This document shows positions 16,824-25,188 of a stretch of DNA of 37,056 nucleotides, one piece after another (position 1 is the stretch's first letter; each line of letters begins with the position of its first letter). Below the pieces are notes generated by a model. That model was not told the DNA's origin and made no database searches. It saw nothing but the letters and a program-made list of their open reading frames with translations. Source of the stretch: DATGFK01 sp040007395 (GTDB taxonomy: Bacteria > Chloroflexota > Anaerolineae > Aggregatilineales > UBA2796); assembly GCA_040007395.1 (NCBI GenBank), contig JBDTVG010000227.1:1-37056 (forward strand), read 5' to 3'. The position numbers and the translations under genes were made by a program.

Positions 16824-16854
16824 TTGACCTCAAGTTAACTTGAGGTTGTATATT
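16824..16854 (+). promoter_or_regulatory. MerR-type promoter with perfect 20-bp palindromic operator
   Basis: TTGACC (16824-16829) and TATATT (16849-16854) are separated by 19 bp, the long spacer typical of MerR-activated promoters. The perfect palindrome ACCTCAAGTTAACTTGAGGT (16827-16846) lies across the -35 end and spacer. It reads toward the methyltransferase gene; binding would also cover the start region of merR. Confidence 0.85.
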
Positions 16855-16895
16855 ATCTATATCGAAAGATCAATGCAACGTTAAAAGGAATTCCT

Positions 16896-17537
16896 ATGGA
16901 CGTAAAATTTTGGCATCAACGATGGGAAGCCAATGACATTCCCTTCCACGAGAGTAAAGCTAATCCCCTACTGGTTACTTACTTCAAAGAGCTTTCCATA
17001 GCGAAAGGTAGTCGCGTGTTCGTACCTTTGTGCGGAAAAACGCTTGATATCGCATGGCTGCTTTCTAATGGCTATCGGGTTGCCGGGGTAGAATTGAGCG
17101 AACTGGCTGTTAAGCAATTATTTGTAGAACTTGGAATAGAACCGGAAATAACGGACATTAGTGAAGTAAAGTACTATAGTGCAACAGATATAGATATCTT
17201 TGTAGGAGATATCTTTAATCTCACTCGCAAGCTGCTTGGCTCCATCGATGCAATCTTCGACCGGGCGGCATTGGTAGCCCTATCTGAGAATATGCGTATT
17301 CGATATTCCAAACACGTAACGGACATTACGGGTAACGCACCGCAGCTACTTATCACCTACGAATACGACCAGAAGCTGATGCAGGGTCCGCCGTTTTCTA
17401 TTAGTAACGAGGAGGTAAGTCGGCATTATAAAGATAGCTATAAGATATCGCCCTTAATAAGTTTGGATGTAATGGGTGGACTGAAAGGGCGTGTCGTGAA
17501 AGAAAATGTCTGGCTTTTGAACACCTCTCTCACCTGA
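16896..17537 (+). CDS. Thiopurine S-methyltransferase-like SAM methyltransferase
   Basis: The 213-residue protein matches bacterial TPMT. It opens FWHQRWEANDIPFHE, has motif I VFVPLCGKTLDIAWL followed by GVELSE, and continues with FVGDIFN, FDRAALVALS and ITYEYDQKLMQGPPFSIS. Bacterial TPMTs methylate thiol, selenium or tellurium compounds, and some confer tellurite or selenite resistance. The gene is divergent from merR and has a MerR-type promoter; with that arrangement induction by a metalloid or electrophile is a reasonable guess only. The reading frame is complete and of normal length. Confidence 0.9.
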   Translation: MDVKFWHQRWEANDIPFHESKANPLLVTYFKELSIAKGSRVFVPLCGKTLDIAWLLSNGYRVAGVELSELAVKQLFVELGIEPEITDISEVKYYSATDIDIFVGDIFNLTRKLLGSIDAIFDRAALVALSENMRIRYSKHVTDITGNAPQLLITYEYDQKLMQGPPFSISNEEVSRHYKDSYKISPLISLDVMGGLKGRVVKENVWLLNTSLT

Positions 17538-17583
17538 TTTTTACCGATTCCTCTTACCGATTCAATCTACCCGATAGACACTA

Positions 17584-17617
17584 TAAATCCCTCTCCGCTA
17601 ACGTAGAGAGGGATTTA
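17584..17617. terminator. Hairpin between the convergent TPMT and metK genes
   Basis: TAAATCCCTCT pairs perfectly with AGAGGGATTTA over an 11-bp stem with a 12-nt loop. A second, weaker G/C-rich fold follows at 17631-17656. The T runs are short, so bidirectional termination is plausible but not certain. Confidence 0.45.
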
Positions 17618-17679
17618 CAAACCTATTTTACTCCCCTCTGTACGAAGTGGAGAGAGGGCGAGATGAGGAGAATTAAACC

Positions 17680-18897
17680 TTACAACCCTGCTTCATCCCG
17701 TAGAATGTCAGCCTTATCGGTCTGTTCCCAACGGACATTCAGGTCATTGCGTCCGAAGTGACCGTAAGCTGCCGTTTGGCGGAAGATCGGTTTACGCAGA
17801 TCCAGATCGCGGATGATTGCGGCGGGACGCATATCGAAGTGCTTGTAGATCAATGCTTCGATCACATCGTCGCTAACCTTGCCTGTACCAAAGGTCTCAA
17901 TTGCCAGCGATAGTGGTTTTGCCACGCCGATAGCGTAGGACACTTGCAACTCGAAGCGCTCCGCGAGACCCGCCGCCACAATATTCTTGGACACATAGCG
18001 AGCCATGTAAGCCGCTGAACGATCTACTTTCGTGCCGTCTTTGCCAGAGAATGCGCCACCGCCGTGCCGTGCGATACCACCATAAGTGTCAACGATAATC
18101 TTGCGACCCGTCAGGCCAGCGTCACCGAGTGGCCCACCCGTGACAAAACGCCCTGTCGGATTCACGTAGATCTTGGTGTCATTATCAATCAGGTTGGTCG
18201 GGATTACAGGCTTTATCACGCATTCGATCACGGCTTCGCGGATCTGTTCTTGGGTAACTTCGGGCGCGTGCTGTGTGGAGATCAAGATCGTATCGACGCG
18301 CTTGGGCTTGCCATACTCGTACTCAACCGTGACCTGACTCTTGCCATCGGGACGCAACCACGGCAGCGATCCATCCTTACGCACCCCTGCCAGAGTCCGA
18401 ACTAGCTTGTGAGCTAGCGAAATCGTCGCGGGCATGAGTTCGGGCGTTTCGTCGCAGGCAAAACCGATCATCATGCCCTGATCGCCAGCGCCGATTTGAT
18501 CGATCTCATCGTCGGACATTTCGCGGCTTTCCAGCGCTTTGTTCACGCCTTGTGCGATGTCGCCCGACTGTTCCTTGATCGAAACGATCACGGCGCAAGT
18601 GTCGGCATCAAACCCGTATTTACCGCGTGTATAGCCAATGTCACGCACCACATCGCGGGCAATGCTGCCAATATCGACATAGGCTTCCGTCGTGATCTCA
18701 CCGATCACGGCGATCAAGCCTGTTGTGGTTGCTGATTCGCAGGCGACGCGGGACATTGGGTCTTTGGCAACGAGTGCATCCAGAACTGCGTCAGAAATCT
18801 GATCGCACATTTTGTCCGGGTGGCCTTCGGTGACCGACTCCGATGTGTAGAAGAACTTGGGCGAACGCATAAAGGTGATGTTGCTGTTACTAGCCAC
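17680..18897 (-). CDS. metK: S-adenosylmethionine synthetase
   Basis: The 405-residue enzyme makes S-adenosylmethionine from methionine and ATP. The family signatures are present: SESVTEGHPDKMCDQISDA near the N-terminus, GAGDQGMMIGFACDETPE in the middle, and GRFVTGGPLGDAGLTGRKII with GGGAFSGKDGTKVDRSAAYM further on, covering the ATP, metal and methionine sites. Length is normal. The start is a GTG with AAGGAG 10 nt upstream. Expression is controlled by the SAM-I riboswitch in the leader. Confidence 0.97.
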   Translation of the reverse strand: MASNSNITFMRSPKFFYTSESVTEGHPDKMCDQISDAVLDALVAKDPMSRVACESATTTGLIAVIGEITTEAYVDIGSIARDVVRDIGYTRGKYGFDADTCAVIVSIKEQSGDIAQGVNKALESREMSDDEIDQIGAGDQGMMIGFACDETPELMPATISLAHKLVRTLAGVRKDGSLPWLRPDGKSQVTVEYEYGKPKRVDTILISTQHAPEVTQEQIREAVIECVIKPVIPTNLIDNDTKIYVNPTGRFVTGGPLGDAGLTGRKIIVDTYGGIARHGGGAFSGKDGTKVDRSAAYMARYVSKNIVAAGLAERFELQVSYAIGVAKPLSLAIETFGTGKVSDDVIEALIYKHFDMRPAAIIRDLDLRKPIFRQTAAYGHFGRNDLNVRWEQTDKADILRDEAGL

Positions 18898-18991
18898 GAG
18901 TGGAATGCTCCTTGCGATCTGGTCGCTTGTTTAGATGGCGGGTCACGAACGATATTCAAAGCTGACGATTTAAGTAAAAGTTCCGCATAAC

Positions 18992-19011
18992 GCGCTGGAC
19001 ACTCCCAGCGC
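18992..19011 (-). other. Hairpin in the metK leader
   Basis: GCGCTGG and CCAGCGC form a perfect 7-bp stem with a 6-nt loop, about 95 nt upstream of the metK start and after the riboswitch terminator. It lacks a T run on the metK strand. It may be a pause or stabilising structure; no role can be claimed. Confidence 0.35.
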
Positions 19012-19035
19012 TTTTGTATAGGGTGCTTGCCCCTA

Positions 19036-19071
19036 CACAAAAAACCCTTCACCGTCAATTCCGGCGAAGGG
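19036..19071 (-). terminator. Riboswitch-controlled terminator of metK
   Basis: On the minus strand CCCTTCGCCG pairs with CGGTGAAGGG (10 bp, one G.U pair) around a 7-nt loop and is followed by six T. It lies about 60 nt after the SAM-I aptamer and should form when S-adenosylmethionine is bound. Confidence 0.9.
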
Positions 19072-19129
19072 CATAAATTCCGTGCAAGGTGTTCTGAACA
19101 GACTCGGTCTACGATCTACCGAAGCGCTG

Positions 19130-19239
19130 CTCTCATCTCCCAGAATCCTAGTGCTCTCTGCCGGAATTAGCACCTTCCCGACGCTTCGGGGGTTGCCGCG
19201 ACTTCATCGGGCCGGTCCCTCAGTCGCTCTGGATAAGAG
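19130..19239 (-). ncRNA. SAM-I (S-box) riboswitch upstream of metK
   Basis: Read on the minus strand, P1 is CTCTTATC paired with GATGAGAG near 19130-19137 (8 bp with one G.U). The conserved core follows in order: AGAGcGActGAGGGAccGG, then CCCGATGAAGTC, GCGGCAACC, and GAAGGTGCTAATTCC with GCAG. These are the kink-turn, J3/4 and P3 elements of the S-box aptamer, which binds S-adenosylmethionine and shuts off sulfur-metabolism genes. A promoter, this aptamer and a terminator occur in the correct order before metK, so feedback control of metK is well supported. Confidence 0.95.
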
Positions 19240-19265
19240 TGTGCGTTATGTGATTTGAGGAAGGG

Positions 19266-19294
19266 ATAATAGCACCTTCATACCCCGCTGTCAA
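19266..19294 (-). promoter_or_regulatory. Promoter of the metK leader
   Basis: TTGACA (19289-19294) and TATTAT (19266-19271) on the minus strand are exactly 17 bp apart, placing the start of transcription about 20 nt before the riboswitch P1 stem. Confidence 0.85.
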
Positions 19295-19500
19295 TAATTT
19301 AGACGATGAAAAATGAGGCCAAGTGCCACTTGAGGCAATTCCGCCCATGCCGCCTCCGGCAAGCGAATCCACATCGCAAACAATCCCCAAACTCGCGCCA
19401 ACCTTCGTGCCGTAACCGCATAGATATTCTTATCACTTGATAGGCCAAGCAGGGCGATCTTGGTAGATCCACTCTGCTGTTTTATCAGGTAGTTTGACAT
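19291..19500 (-). CDS. Doubtful small ORF
   Basis: A 69-codon frame on the minus strand (MSNYLIKQQSGSTKIALLGL to GLIFHRLNY) fills the space between the metK promoter and the kinase gene. Its stop overlaps the -35 box of metK, it has no strong ribosome site, and I recognise no family. It may be a remnant or not coding. The rest of 18898-19647 is the metK leader and the short upstream region of the kinase gene, in which I see nothing further. Confidence 0.25.
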   Translation of the reverse strand: MSNYLIKQQSGSTKIALLGLSSDKNIYAVTARRLARVWGLFAMWIRLPEAAWAELPQVALGLIFHRLNY

Positions 19501-19647
19501 AACAATCTCGTTCTATTCTATAGAAACATGCAAATTTTACAATTTCTACAGGTAAAGTTGATAATGAGCGTGTTACCCTGATTGGCATAAATCGATAAAC
19601 TTTATAAAGATACGTAAGGCAGTATCACCCTATTGTAGGAGTGAAGT

Positions 19648-21741
19648 ATGAGTCTCGAAGACAATCTTATTGGGCAGCGTTTGGGGCAGTACGAGATCGT
19701 GGCGCTGTTGGGCAAAGGCGGTATGGCAACGGTTTACCGGGCACGGCAAACTTCGGTCAACCGCGATGTGGCGATCAAGGTGATCAAGCCAGAATTGACC
19801 GCTGCTAGCGAATTTCTAACCCGCTTTGAACGCGAAGCCCAGACGGTTGCTTCGTTTAGCCATCCACACATCCTCAAGGTGTTCGATTATGGGCAGCACG
19901 AAGGACTGGTCTACCTTGTCATGGAACTAATGACGGGTGGCAGTCTGAGCGATCTACTTAGCAAGGGGCCAATTGCGCCTAAAATAACTGGTGGCTTACT
20001 CGCCCAGATGGCGCAGGCGCTCGACTATGCACACCAACAGGGAGTCGTTCACCGCGACTTGAAACCTCAGAATGTGCTGTTGGATGGAAGTGGCAATGCT
20101 TTCCTGACCGACTTTGGTATCGCCAAACTGATGCAGAGTAATACCGCGCTCACTCAGAGCGGAACTGCTATGGGTACACCGCTGTATATGTCGCCTGAAC
20201 AATGGCAAGATGATCACGTCGATTCGCGCACAGATATTTACGCCCTAGGCGTAATGCTGTTCGAGATGCTCACGGGAGCTGTCCCTTTCGACGCAACGAC
20301 TCCGTATGGCATCATGTACAAGCATATCTACGAAGCACCGCCACCTATTCGCAACCTTCCGCCAGAAATCTCGCAACCTGTCGATCAGGTTATCAGTAAA
20401 GCGGTTGCCAAAAATCGCGATCAGCGTTTCCAGTCGGCAACGGCACTAACGGTAGCGTTCCGTACCGCACTCTCTGGTAAAAAACTAGTTGAATCCGGTA
20501 CGACGCTAACTGCCCGACCCGCTACCAATAATCTCTGGATCGTCGGTGCAGTAGCGGCAGTATTGTTGGTTGCCTTGATTGGGTTCGCGCTGAAAAGCAA
20601 CGCGGCGACTCCCTCTGCCCGAACCGCAGGCGCACCGACATTTGCAAATTCCACCTCCGCACCAGTGGCCTTAGCCGCAACTATCGATCCAAGTCCAACG
20701 CTCAAACCTACCGTGAAAATCACGCATAGTATTGATATTGCTACTGAGTCGGTTGCCGAACTCTCAACTACAATACCCACCGCCATACCAGCGACTCTAC
20801 GAGCGGGTCTGGCAGGCTTAAGCCTAACCGCGACAGCGGGCGCAGCACGCCGTATCCCGATCATCCGCACGGGCGGGCCGCTAGTAGCACCCCCAGCCAA
20901 TGATCGACCACTGCGCCCCGGCGGCAATACGGGTGCACCATCAGATTCACCGGCCTCCAACGGTCAAATTGCGCTGGTATCTAGTGACAGCAGTGGCAAG
21001 ATTGGGATTTTTGTGGTGAACTCGAATGGTACGAGTATGCACCGTGTCAGCGACAGTATAGGCGGTGACTACTCGCCTGTATGGTCGCCCGATCATCAGT
21101 ACATTGCTTTTTCGTCTACTCGCGATGGGAAAGCCAATCTCTATGCAATGACTGCTGAGGGCAAGAATGTTCACCGGATCACGAACGATGCCAGTAATGA
21201 GTTGATGCCAACGTGGTCACCAGATGGCAAAAATTTGGCGTTTGTCTCTGACCGTGATGGCAACCCTGAGATCTATACGGTGAGCGTTACTGGGCAGGAT
21301 ATGCACCGCTTGACCACCAACAAAACAAAAGAATTTGCGCCAGCGTGGTCGCCCGATGGACGCTGGATCGCCTTTACTTCGGATCGTGGTGGCAGCCCTG
21401 ACCTCTATTTGATTGGCACCGATGGCGCTAACGAACACCGTGTAGCGCACAGTGGTGGTATCATCGGTAATCCAGCGTGGTCGCCCGATGGCAAACAGCT
21501 TGCCTATTCCGAGCGAAACGGCCTCTTCGTGATACCTGCTGATAGTACAGGACAAGGCGCACGCCGAGTTGTCACCGTTTCCGGCGAAGTCACCGAATCC
21601 GCATGGTCGCCCGATGGCAAACAGATCGCGTTTGCCGCGAATATGGGGCCAAAACACCTGATCTTTATCGTTGATCTGGACGGTCAAAACATGCGTTCGT
21701 TGCTAGCTGACGGGGCGAATGGTGGACAACCAAGCTGGTGA
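19648..21741 (+). CDS. Transmembrane Ser/Thr protein kinase with extracellular WSPDG beta-propeller
   Basis: The 697-residue protein has a cytoplasmic PknB-type kinase domain (about 13-270). It has the glycine loop GKGGMATVY, the lysine in VAIKVIKP, the catalytic loop HRDLKPQN, the magnesium motif DFGIAK, the activation stretch GTPLYMSPEQW and DIYALGVMLFEML. One membrane helix follows (about 294-315, LWIVGAVAAVLLVALIGFAL), then an Ala/Thr/Pro-rich linker and a propeller from about 435. That propeller has at least five PD40 blades marked VWSPD, TWSPDGK and AWSPDG. The outer propeller probably senses a ligand or wall component and signals to the inner kinase. AGGAG lies 6 nt before the ATG. No phosphatase gene is adjacent. 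Confidence 0.95.
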   Translation: MSLEDNLIGQRLGQYEIVALLGKGGMATVYRARQTSVNRDVAIKVIKPELTAASEFLTRFEREAQTVASFSHPHILKVFDYGQHEGLVYLVMELMTGGSLSDLLSKGPIAPKITGGLLAQMAQALDYAHQQGVVHRDLKPQNVLLDGSGNAFLTDFGIAKLMQSNTALTQSGTAMGTPLYMSPEQWQDDHVDSRTDIYALGVMLFEMLTGAVPFDATTPYGIMYKHIYEAPPPIRNLPPEISQPVDQVISKAVAKNRDQRFQSATALTVAFRTALSGKKLVESGTTLTARPATNNLWIVGAVAAVLLVALIGFALKSNAATPSARTAGAPTFANSTSAPVALAATIDPSPTLKPTVKITHSIDIATESVAELSTTIPTAIPATLRAGLAGLSLTATAGAARRIPIIRTGGPLVAPPANDRPLRPGGNTGAPSDSPASNGQIALVSSDSSGKIGIFVVNSNGTSMHRVSDSIGGDYSPVWSPDHQYIAFSSTRDGKANLYAMTAEGKNVHRITNDASNELMPTWSPDGKNLAFVSDRDGNPEIYTVSVTGQDMHRLTTNKTKEFAPAWSPDGRWIAFTSDRGGSPDLYLIGTDGANEHRVAHSGGIIGNPAWSPDGKQLAYSERNGLFVIPADSTGQGARRVVTVSGEVTESAWSPDGKQIAFAANMGPKHLIFIVDLDGQNMRSLLADGANGGQPSW

Positions 21742-21820
21742 TGGTAACTAAAAGTCATATTGACTATACAGATAGTATTGTCGTACCTTAACCTATACTA
21801 TGTCAATCAATCGTTAACTT

Positions 21821-22425
21821 TAGGACTTACGCAAACGAGCCAGAAAAATAGTTAGGCGTTAAGCTAGAAGGATGACTACAGTAACGCGACTGGATTATTA
21901 TCAATATCTGCTGGTTGGTAAGCCAAACGAATTATACGTTGACCTACTTTGCCGAGCACAGTCAAGGCTTTAGCCACGATGGGGTGAAGCGGTATGTGGA
22001 GGCAGACAAACTCATTTGATGAAGCCCAGCAGGGCAAGCCGCTCCATATCAAGGACTTTCCCAAAGGCCATCCGGTGAAAGGGTTCTGGCTCGTGCTTTC
22101 TCCCAAGCACACGGACTATATCGCCATCAACGCTATGGCTCAGGACTCGACCTAGGCCACCCAAGACGTGTGTGGCCTGCGCTGGAAGATTGAGCAGTTT
22201 CACCGCGAAACCAAGCAGACTACTGGTAGCGAGGGCTGTCAGTGTCGTCTGGCCCGTATTCAGCGCAATCACATCGCCTGTGCCATCTTGCTCTGCGTTC
22301 GTCTCAAACAGCTTGCTCAAGAAACCGCATCCATAATTTATCAACTTAAACAAGGCTTGCTCGATGACTACCTGCGTTCTCAAGGGCGTTCACACGCTCT
22401 CAAAATGCAATTTGCCTAAGCCCTA
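21821..22425 (+). mobile_element. Decayed IS4/IS701-like insertion sequence
   Basis: The ends are imperfect inverted repeats: TAGGACTTACGCAAACG at 21821 and, on the opposite strand, TAGGGCTTAGGCAAATT ending at 22425 (13 of the first 15 bases match). The roughly 605 bp between them contain a broken transposase. I see no target-site duplication at the edges (AACTT versus ATTGT). Internal deletion explains the small size compared with complete elements of over 1 kb. Confidence 0.75.
21872..22419 (+). pseudogene. IS4/IS701-like transposase pseudogene
   Basis: The start (LDYYQYLLV) shifts frame near 21915 to SQTNYTLTYFAEHSQGFSHD and VKRYVEADKL, the usual N-terminus. At about 22016 it jumps to HIKDFPKGHPVKGFWLVL, so a large central part with catalytic residues is deleted. 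An in-frame TAG follows DST at 22153. The rest is the conserved C-terminus LRWKIEQFHRETKQTTG, CQCRLARIQRNHIACAIL and YQLKQGLLDDYL. It therefore has a frameshift, a deletion and a stop and cannot act on its own. Confidence 0.85.
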
Positions 22426-22502
22426 ATTGTAAAACCCTTACGATCTGTTGTGGAATTAAACGAACATGAAGAGTTTTGCCAACTAGCACCCCGCTACGTC
22501 GC

Positions 22503-22515
22503 ATAGCGCTATAAT
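22503..22515 (+). promoter_or_regulatory. TATAAT with overlapping palindrome before the glycosyltransferase gene
   Basis: TATAAT lies at 22510-22515, overlapping the perfect 10-bp palindrome ATAGCGCTAT (22503-22512), about 50 bp upstream of the start. A -35 box at normal distance is not visible, so this is a tentative promoter. Confidence 0.3.
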
Positions 22516-22564
22516 TTGCGTTTGGTGCTGTAAGTGGGTTCCGAGCATTTTATTGAGGCTAGTT

Positions 22565-24517
22565 TTGAAACGATTCACACTCGGCATGATTGCCGCGCTT
22601 CTAATCGCGTTTTTCACGTTTGCGTCAGCTATCGTTATCAACCGCACCGTCTTCGAGCGTTTGCCACATCTGGAAGATGAATTTGGTTACCTGTATCAGG
22701 CCAAGATCTTTGCGGGTGGTCATGCGTGGGTTCCACGCAACGAACCCGTCAAGACATTCTGGCAGCCGTTTGTCATCCAACCGGAAACATCGCCAGACGG
22801 TATCCAGAAGCGGTTCGGCAAATATACACCGGGCTGGCCTTTGCTGCTTTCCATCGGCGTATTGCTCGGTACGCCTTGGATTATCAACCCGATTCTGTCA
22901 ACAATCAGTGTATTGCTGGTCTATCGACTGGGACGCGAGATATTTAGTGAGGCAGTCGGGTTGGTGTCGGCGCTGCTGCTGGCGATTAGCCCGATGGCGC
23001 TGCTGCTCAACGCAACATTGATGAGTCATGTCCCGGCGATGTTTATGGCGGTGGGGTTCGTCTATGCCTACTGGCGACTCACACGGCACGGTAAAAGGCG
23101 CTATGCATGGGCGGCTGTCGCGGGACTCGCACTTGGTCTGATGATCTCGACGCGCCCCTTGAGCGCCGTTGCGATTGCTGCACCCGTGATTTTGCACGCC
23201 TTCTCGCGAGTTGTCGATGCGGCCTTTAGCAAGCAGTGGCGTACTAAGCTGCTACCGACACTGCGACCCTTGCTGCTGCTCAGTCTCCTGACGATTCCGA
23301 CAGCGGCGTTGTGGCCTATCACCAACCAAATTTGGACAGGTGATTTCCGCACTAACACCTATACGCTGCTGTGGGCTTATGACAAACCGGGGTTTGGCCC
23401 CGACTACGGGCTGATGGCGGGCGGTCATACGCTCGAATATGGCTGGCGTAATGCCCGTGCAGATCTGGATGTGTATCTGCGGGATCTGTTTGGCTTCAAT
23501 ATGTCACCCACCATTGAAAAATATCTTGCTGATAATCTCGGCTGGGGCGCAGGCATTGGCTTGAGTTGGATTCTGGTGGTGGCGGGCTTGTTCGCCGGAC
23601 GCAAAAGTGAGTGGATCTGGCTGTTCTTCGAGTTATTCATTGCCATTGTCATCGCCCAAATGACCTACTGGATCGGCTCCGTAGTACATGGTGGCGCGGC
23701 ATATAGTTTGCGCTACTGGTATGAGGCAACCTTCGGCATGTGTTTGGTAGGGGGCTATGGCACTGTCGCGCTGGTAAAGTCTCTGCGTGGCAAAGGGACT
23801 CAGTTGATCTATGCCGCTATAGGTGCGTATGCGCTTGGTTGGGTGTTGTTCAATCGCGGGGGTGGCTTGCCAAACTGGTATATTCCGCTCGGTGTTGGAC
23901 TGCTGATCTTGTGCGGCGTACTGGCAGCGATTGGTGCGGAGATCAAGAAGGCAACAGTTTCCCGCGCCATTACTATTAGTTATCTGAATGGCCTTGAGCG
24001 TTCTGGCGAAGTCACTGTGCCAGTACGTGCTGCAACACTGACGCAGAGATTGCAACAGATTTGGTATTTTTCGCCCGGTTATGTGCTACTGATTATTGTC
24101 GTTGGCTTTAGTTTGATCGGGTATACGCCCGCCCGTTTCAAGGAAAGTTTACCGGGTTGGCCTGATGGGCTATTCCGCTACAATAAGGTAGGCCAACAGC
24201 AAATTGACGCGATTAATGCCATGCGTACTAAATATGGCAAACCGGGGCAACCTGTGCTTATCGTCGTGCTGCGTAGCCCGAATGCATCCATAGAAGATAA
24301 CTGGCGCGATTACGGGGCAGCGATGGCGATGACCAGTCCATATCTGGATAGTAACGTTATCTTGGCAAGAGTGTTTGATAAGGAAGATGCACCCGATGTT
24401 GAGAAGCGTTTTTCTGAACGTTTGGTGTTATATCAGGTCGGAGAAAACTTATATAAATCAGTGGATGAAGCATTGGCAGGGGACAAACAGGTTACTTCAA
24501 GTGGATCGACTCCCTAG
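22565..24517 (+). CDS. GT-C type (PMT/ArnT-like) membrane glycosyltransferase
   Basis: The protein has about 650 residues and numerous membrane helices. A first luminal loop carries LEDEFGYLYQAKIF, with the acidic DE motif expected of the GT39/ArnT/PMT family, and the helical pattern continues (STISVLLVYRLGREIF, VGLVSALLLAISPMALLL). These enzymes move sugars from lipid carriers to proteins, lipids or glycans at the outer face of the membrane. A soluble tail of about 120 residues includes NWRDYGAAMAM. I prefer the TTG at 22565 because GAGG lies 6 nt upstream; an in-frame TTG at 22553 is the alternative. It is followed 28 bp later by the pseudo-receiver gene. Confidence 0.85.
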   Translation: MKRFTLGMIAALLIAFFTFASAIVINRTVFERLPHLEDEFGYLYQAKIFAGGHAWVPRNEPVKTFWQPFVIQPETSPDGIQKRFGKYTPGWPLLLSIGVLLGTPWIINPILSTISVLLVYRLGREIFSEAVGLVSALLLAISPMALLLNATLMSHVPAMFMAVGFVYAYWRLTRHGKRRYAWAAVAGLALGLMISTRPLSAVAIAAPVILHAFSRVVDAAFSKQWRTKLLPTLRPLLLLSLLTIPTAALWPITNQIWTGDFRTNTYTLLWAYDKPGFGPDYGLMAGGHTLEYGWRNARADLDVYLRDLFGFNMSPTIEKYLADNLGWGAGIGLSWILVVAGLFAGRKSEWIWLFFELFIAIVIAQMTYWIGSVVHGGAAYSLRYWYEATFGMCLVGGYGTVALVKSLRGKGTQLIYAAIGAYALGWVLFNRGGGLPNWYIPLGVGLLILCGVLAAIGAEIKKATVSRAITISYLNGLERSGEVTVPVRAATLTQRLQQIWYFSPGYVLLIIVVGFSLIGYTPARFKESLPGWPDGLFRYNKVGQQQIDAINAMRTKYGKPGQPVLIVVLRSPNASIEDNWRDYGAAMAMTSPYLDSNVILARVFDKEDAPDVEKRFSERLVLYQVGENLYKSVDEALAGDKQVTSSGSTP

Positions 24518-24545
24518 CCGTACCCAAGCAGGAGAATTAGCAACT

Positions 24546-24980
24546 ATGAGCGCCATCCCTCTCAGATTGGAACAACGGGGTACTGAAAAAATCAGTATCC
24601 TTGAACTTTGCAATACCAGTAACACTTTAGATGTTTACAGTGATCGTCTGTCTTCGCTCGGCTATGAAGTGATTAGTGCTGACAACTATACCGACGCAAT
24701 CAAGCTGGCTCGTCAATATCAGCCGGAAATGATCGTCGTCTATGATGATCCGGCTACCGGGATCGATGCGTTCAAGTGGATCGAAATGCAGCATACGGAT
24801 CGGCTGGCGCGGTTAGCAGTTACACCGCTGCTCATCCTTGCCGACCACTCCCGTATTGGTCAATTGCGGATCGAAGAACTGGCAGATCGAGTGGTGGTGC
24901 TCCAACGCCGCGCCGATACCCTCAACCAGTTAACCCGCACTGTCAAGCGTCTGTTGCAGATCGGGCGCATGGACTGGTGA
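24546..24980 (+). CDS. Degenerate response-regulator receiver-like protein
   Basis: The 144-residue protein has the alternating strand-helix order of a receiver domain: ISILELCNTSNTLDVYSDRL, then YEVISADNYTDAIKLARQYQ, MIVVYDDPATGIDAFKWI, and VTPLLILAD. An aspartate is kept in VVYDDPATG. The N-terminal acidic pair is replaced in LELCNTS, and the usual lysine is lost (VVVLQRRAD), so normal phosphorylation is unlikely. It has no output domain. The start ATG has AGGAGA 10 nt upstream; a longer frame beginning inside the preceding gene is less likely. It probably acts as a protein-binding module; its partner is unknown. Confidence 0.72.
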   Translation: MSAIPLRLEQRGTEKISILELCNTSNTLDVYSDRLSSLGYEVISADNYTDAIKLARQYQPEMIVVYDDPATGIDAFKWIEMQHTDRLARLAVTPLLILADHSRIGQLRIEELADRVVVLQRRADTLNQLTRTVKRLLQIGRMDW

Positions 24981-25188
24981 AGTAATGGCCTTAACCATGC
25001 GTTGAGGCCAAACGCGGTTGCCTTCCCTCTGTCCTTTCGTTCTTGAGAATTTACAGCCCGCTGAAACAGGTTGCCCCAAAACAGCCGTAAACCTGCGGCG
25101 ATCTGTTGTCACTACTTGCGGTTTCTCTAAGCGCAGAATTCGACTACACTGATAGTGTGGCGCGATTTTTGCTTCAGGAGATTCAGCC

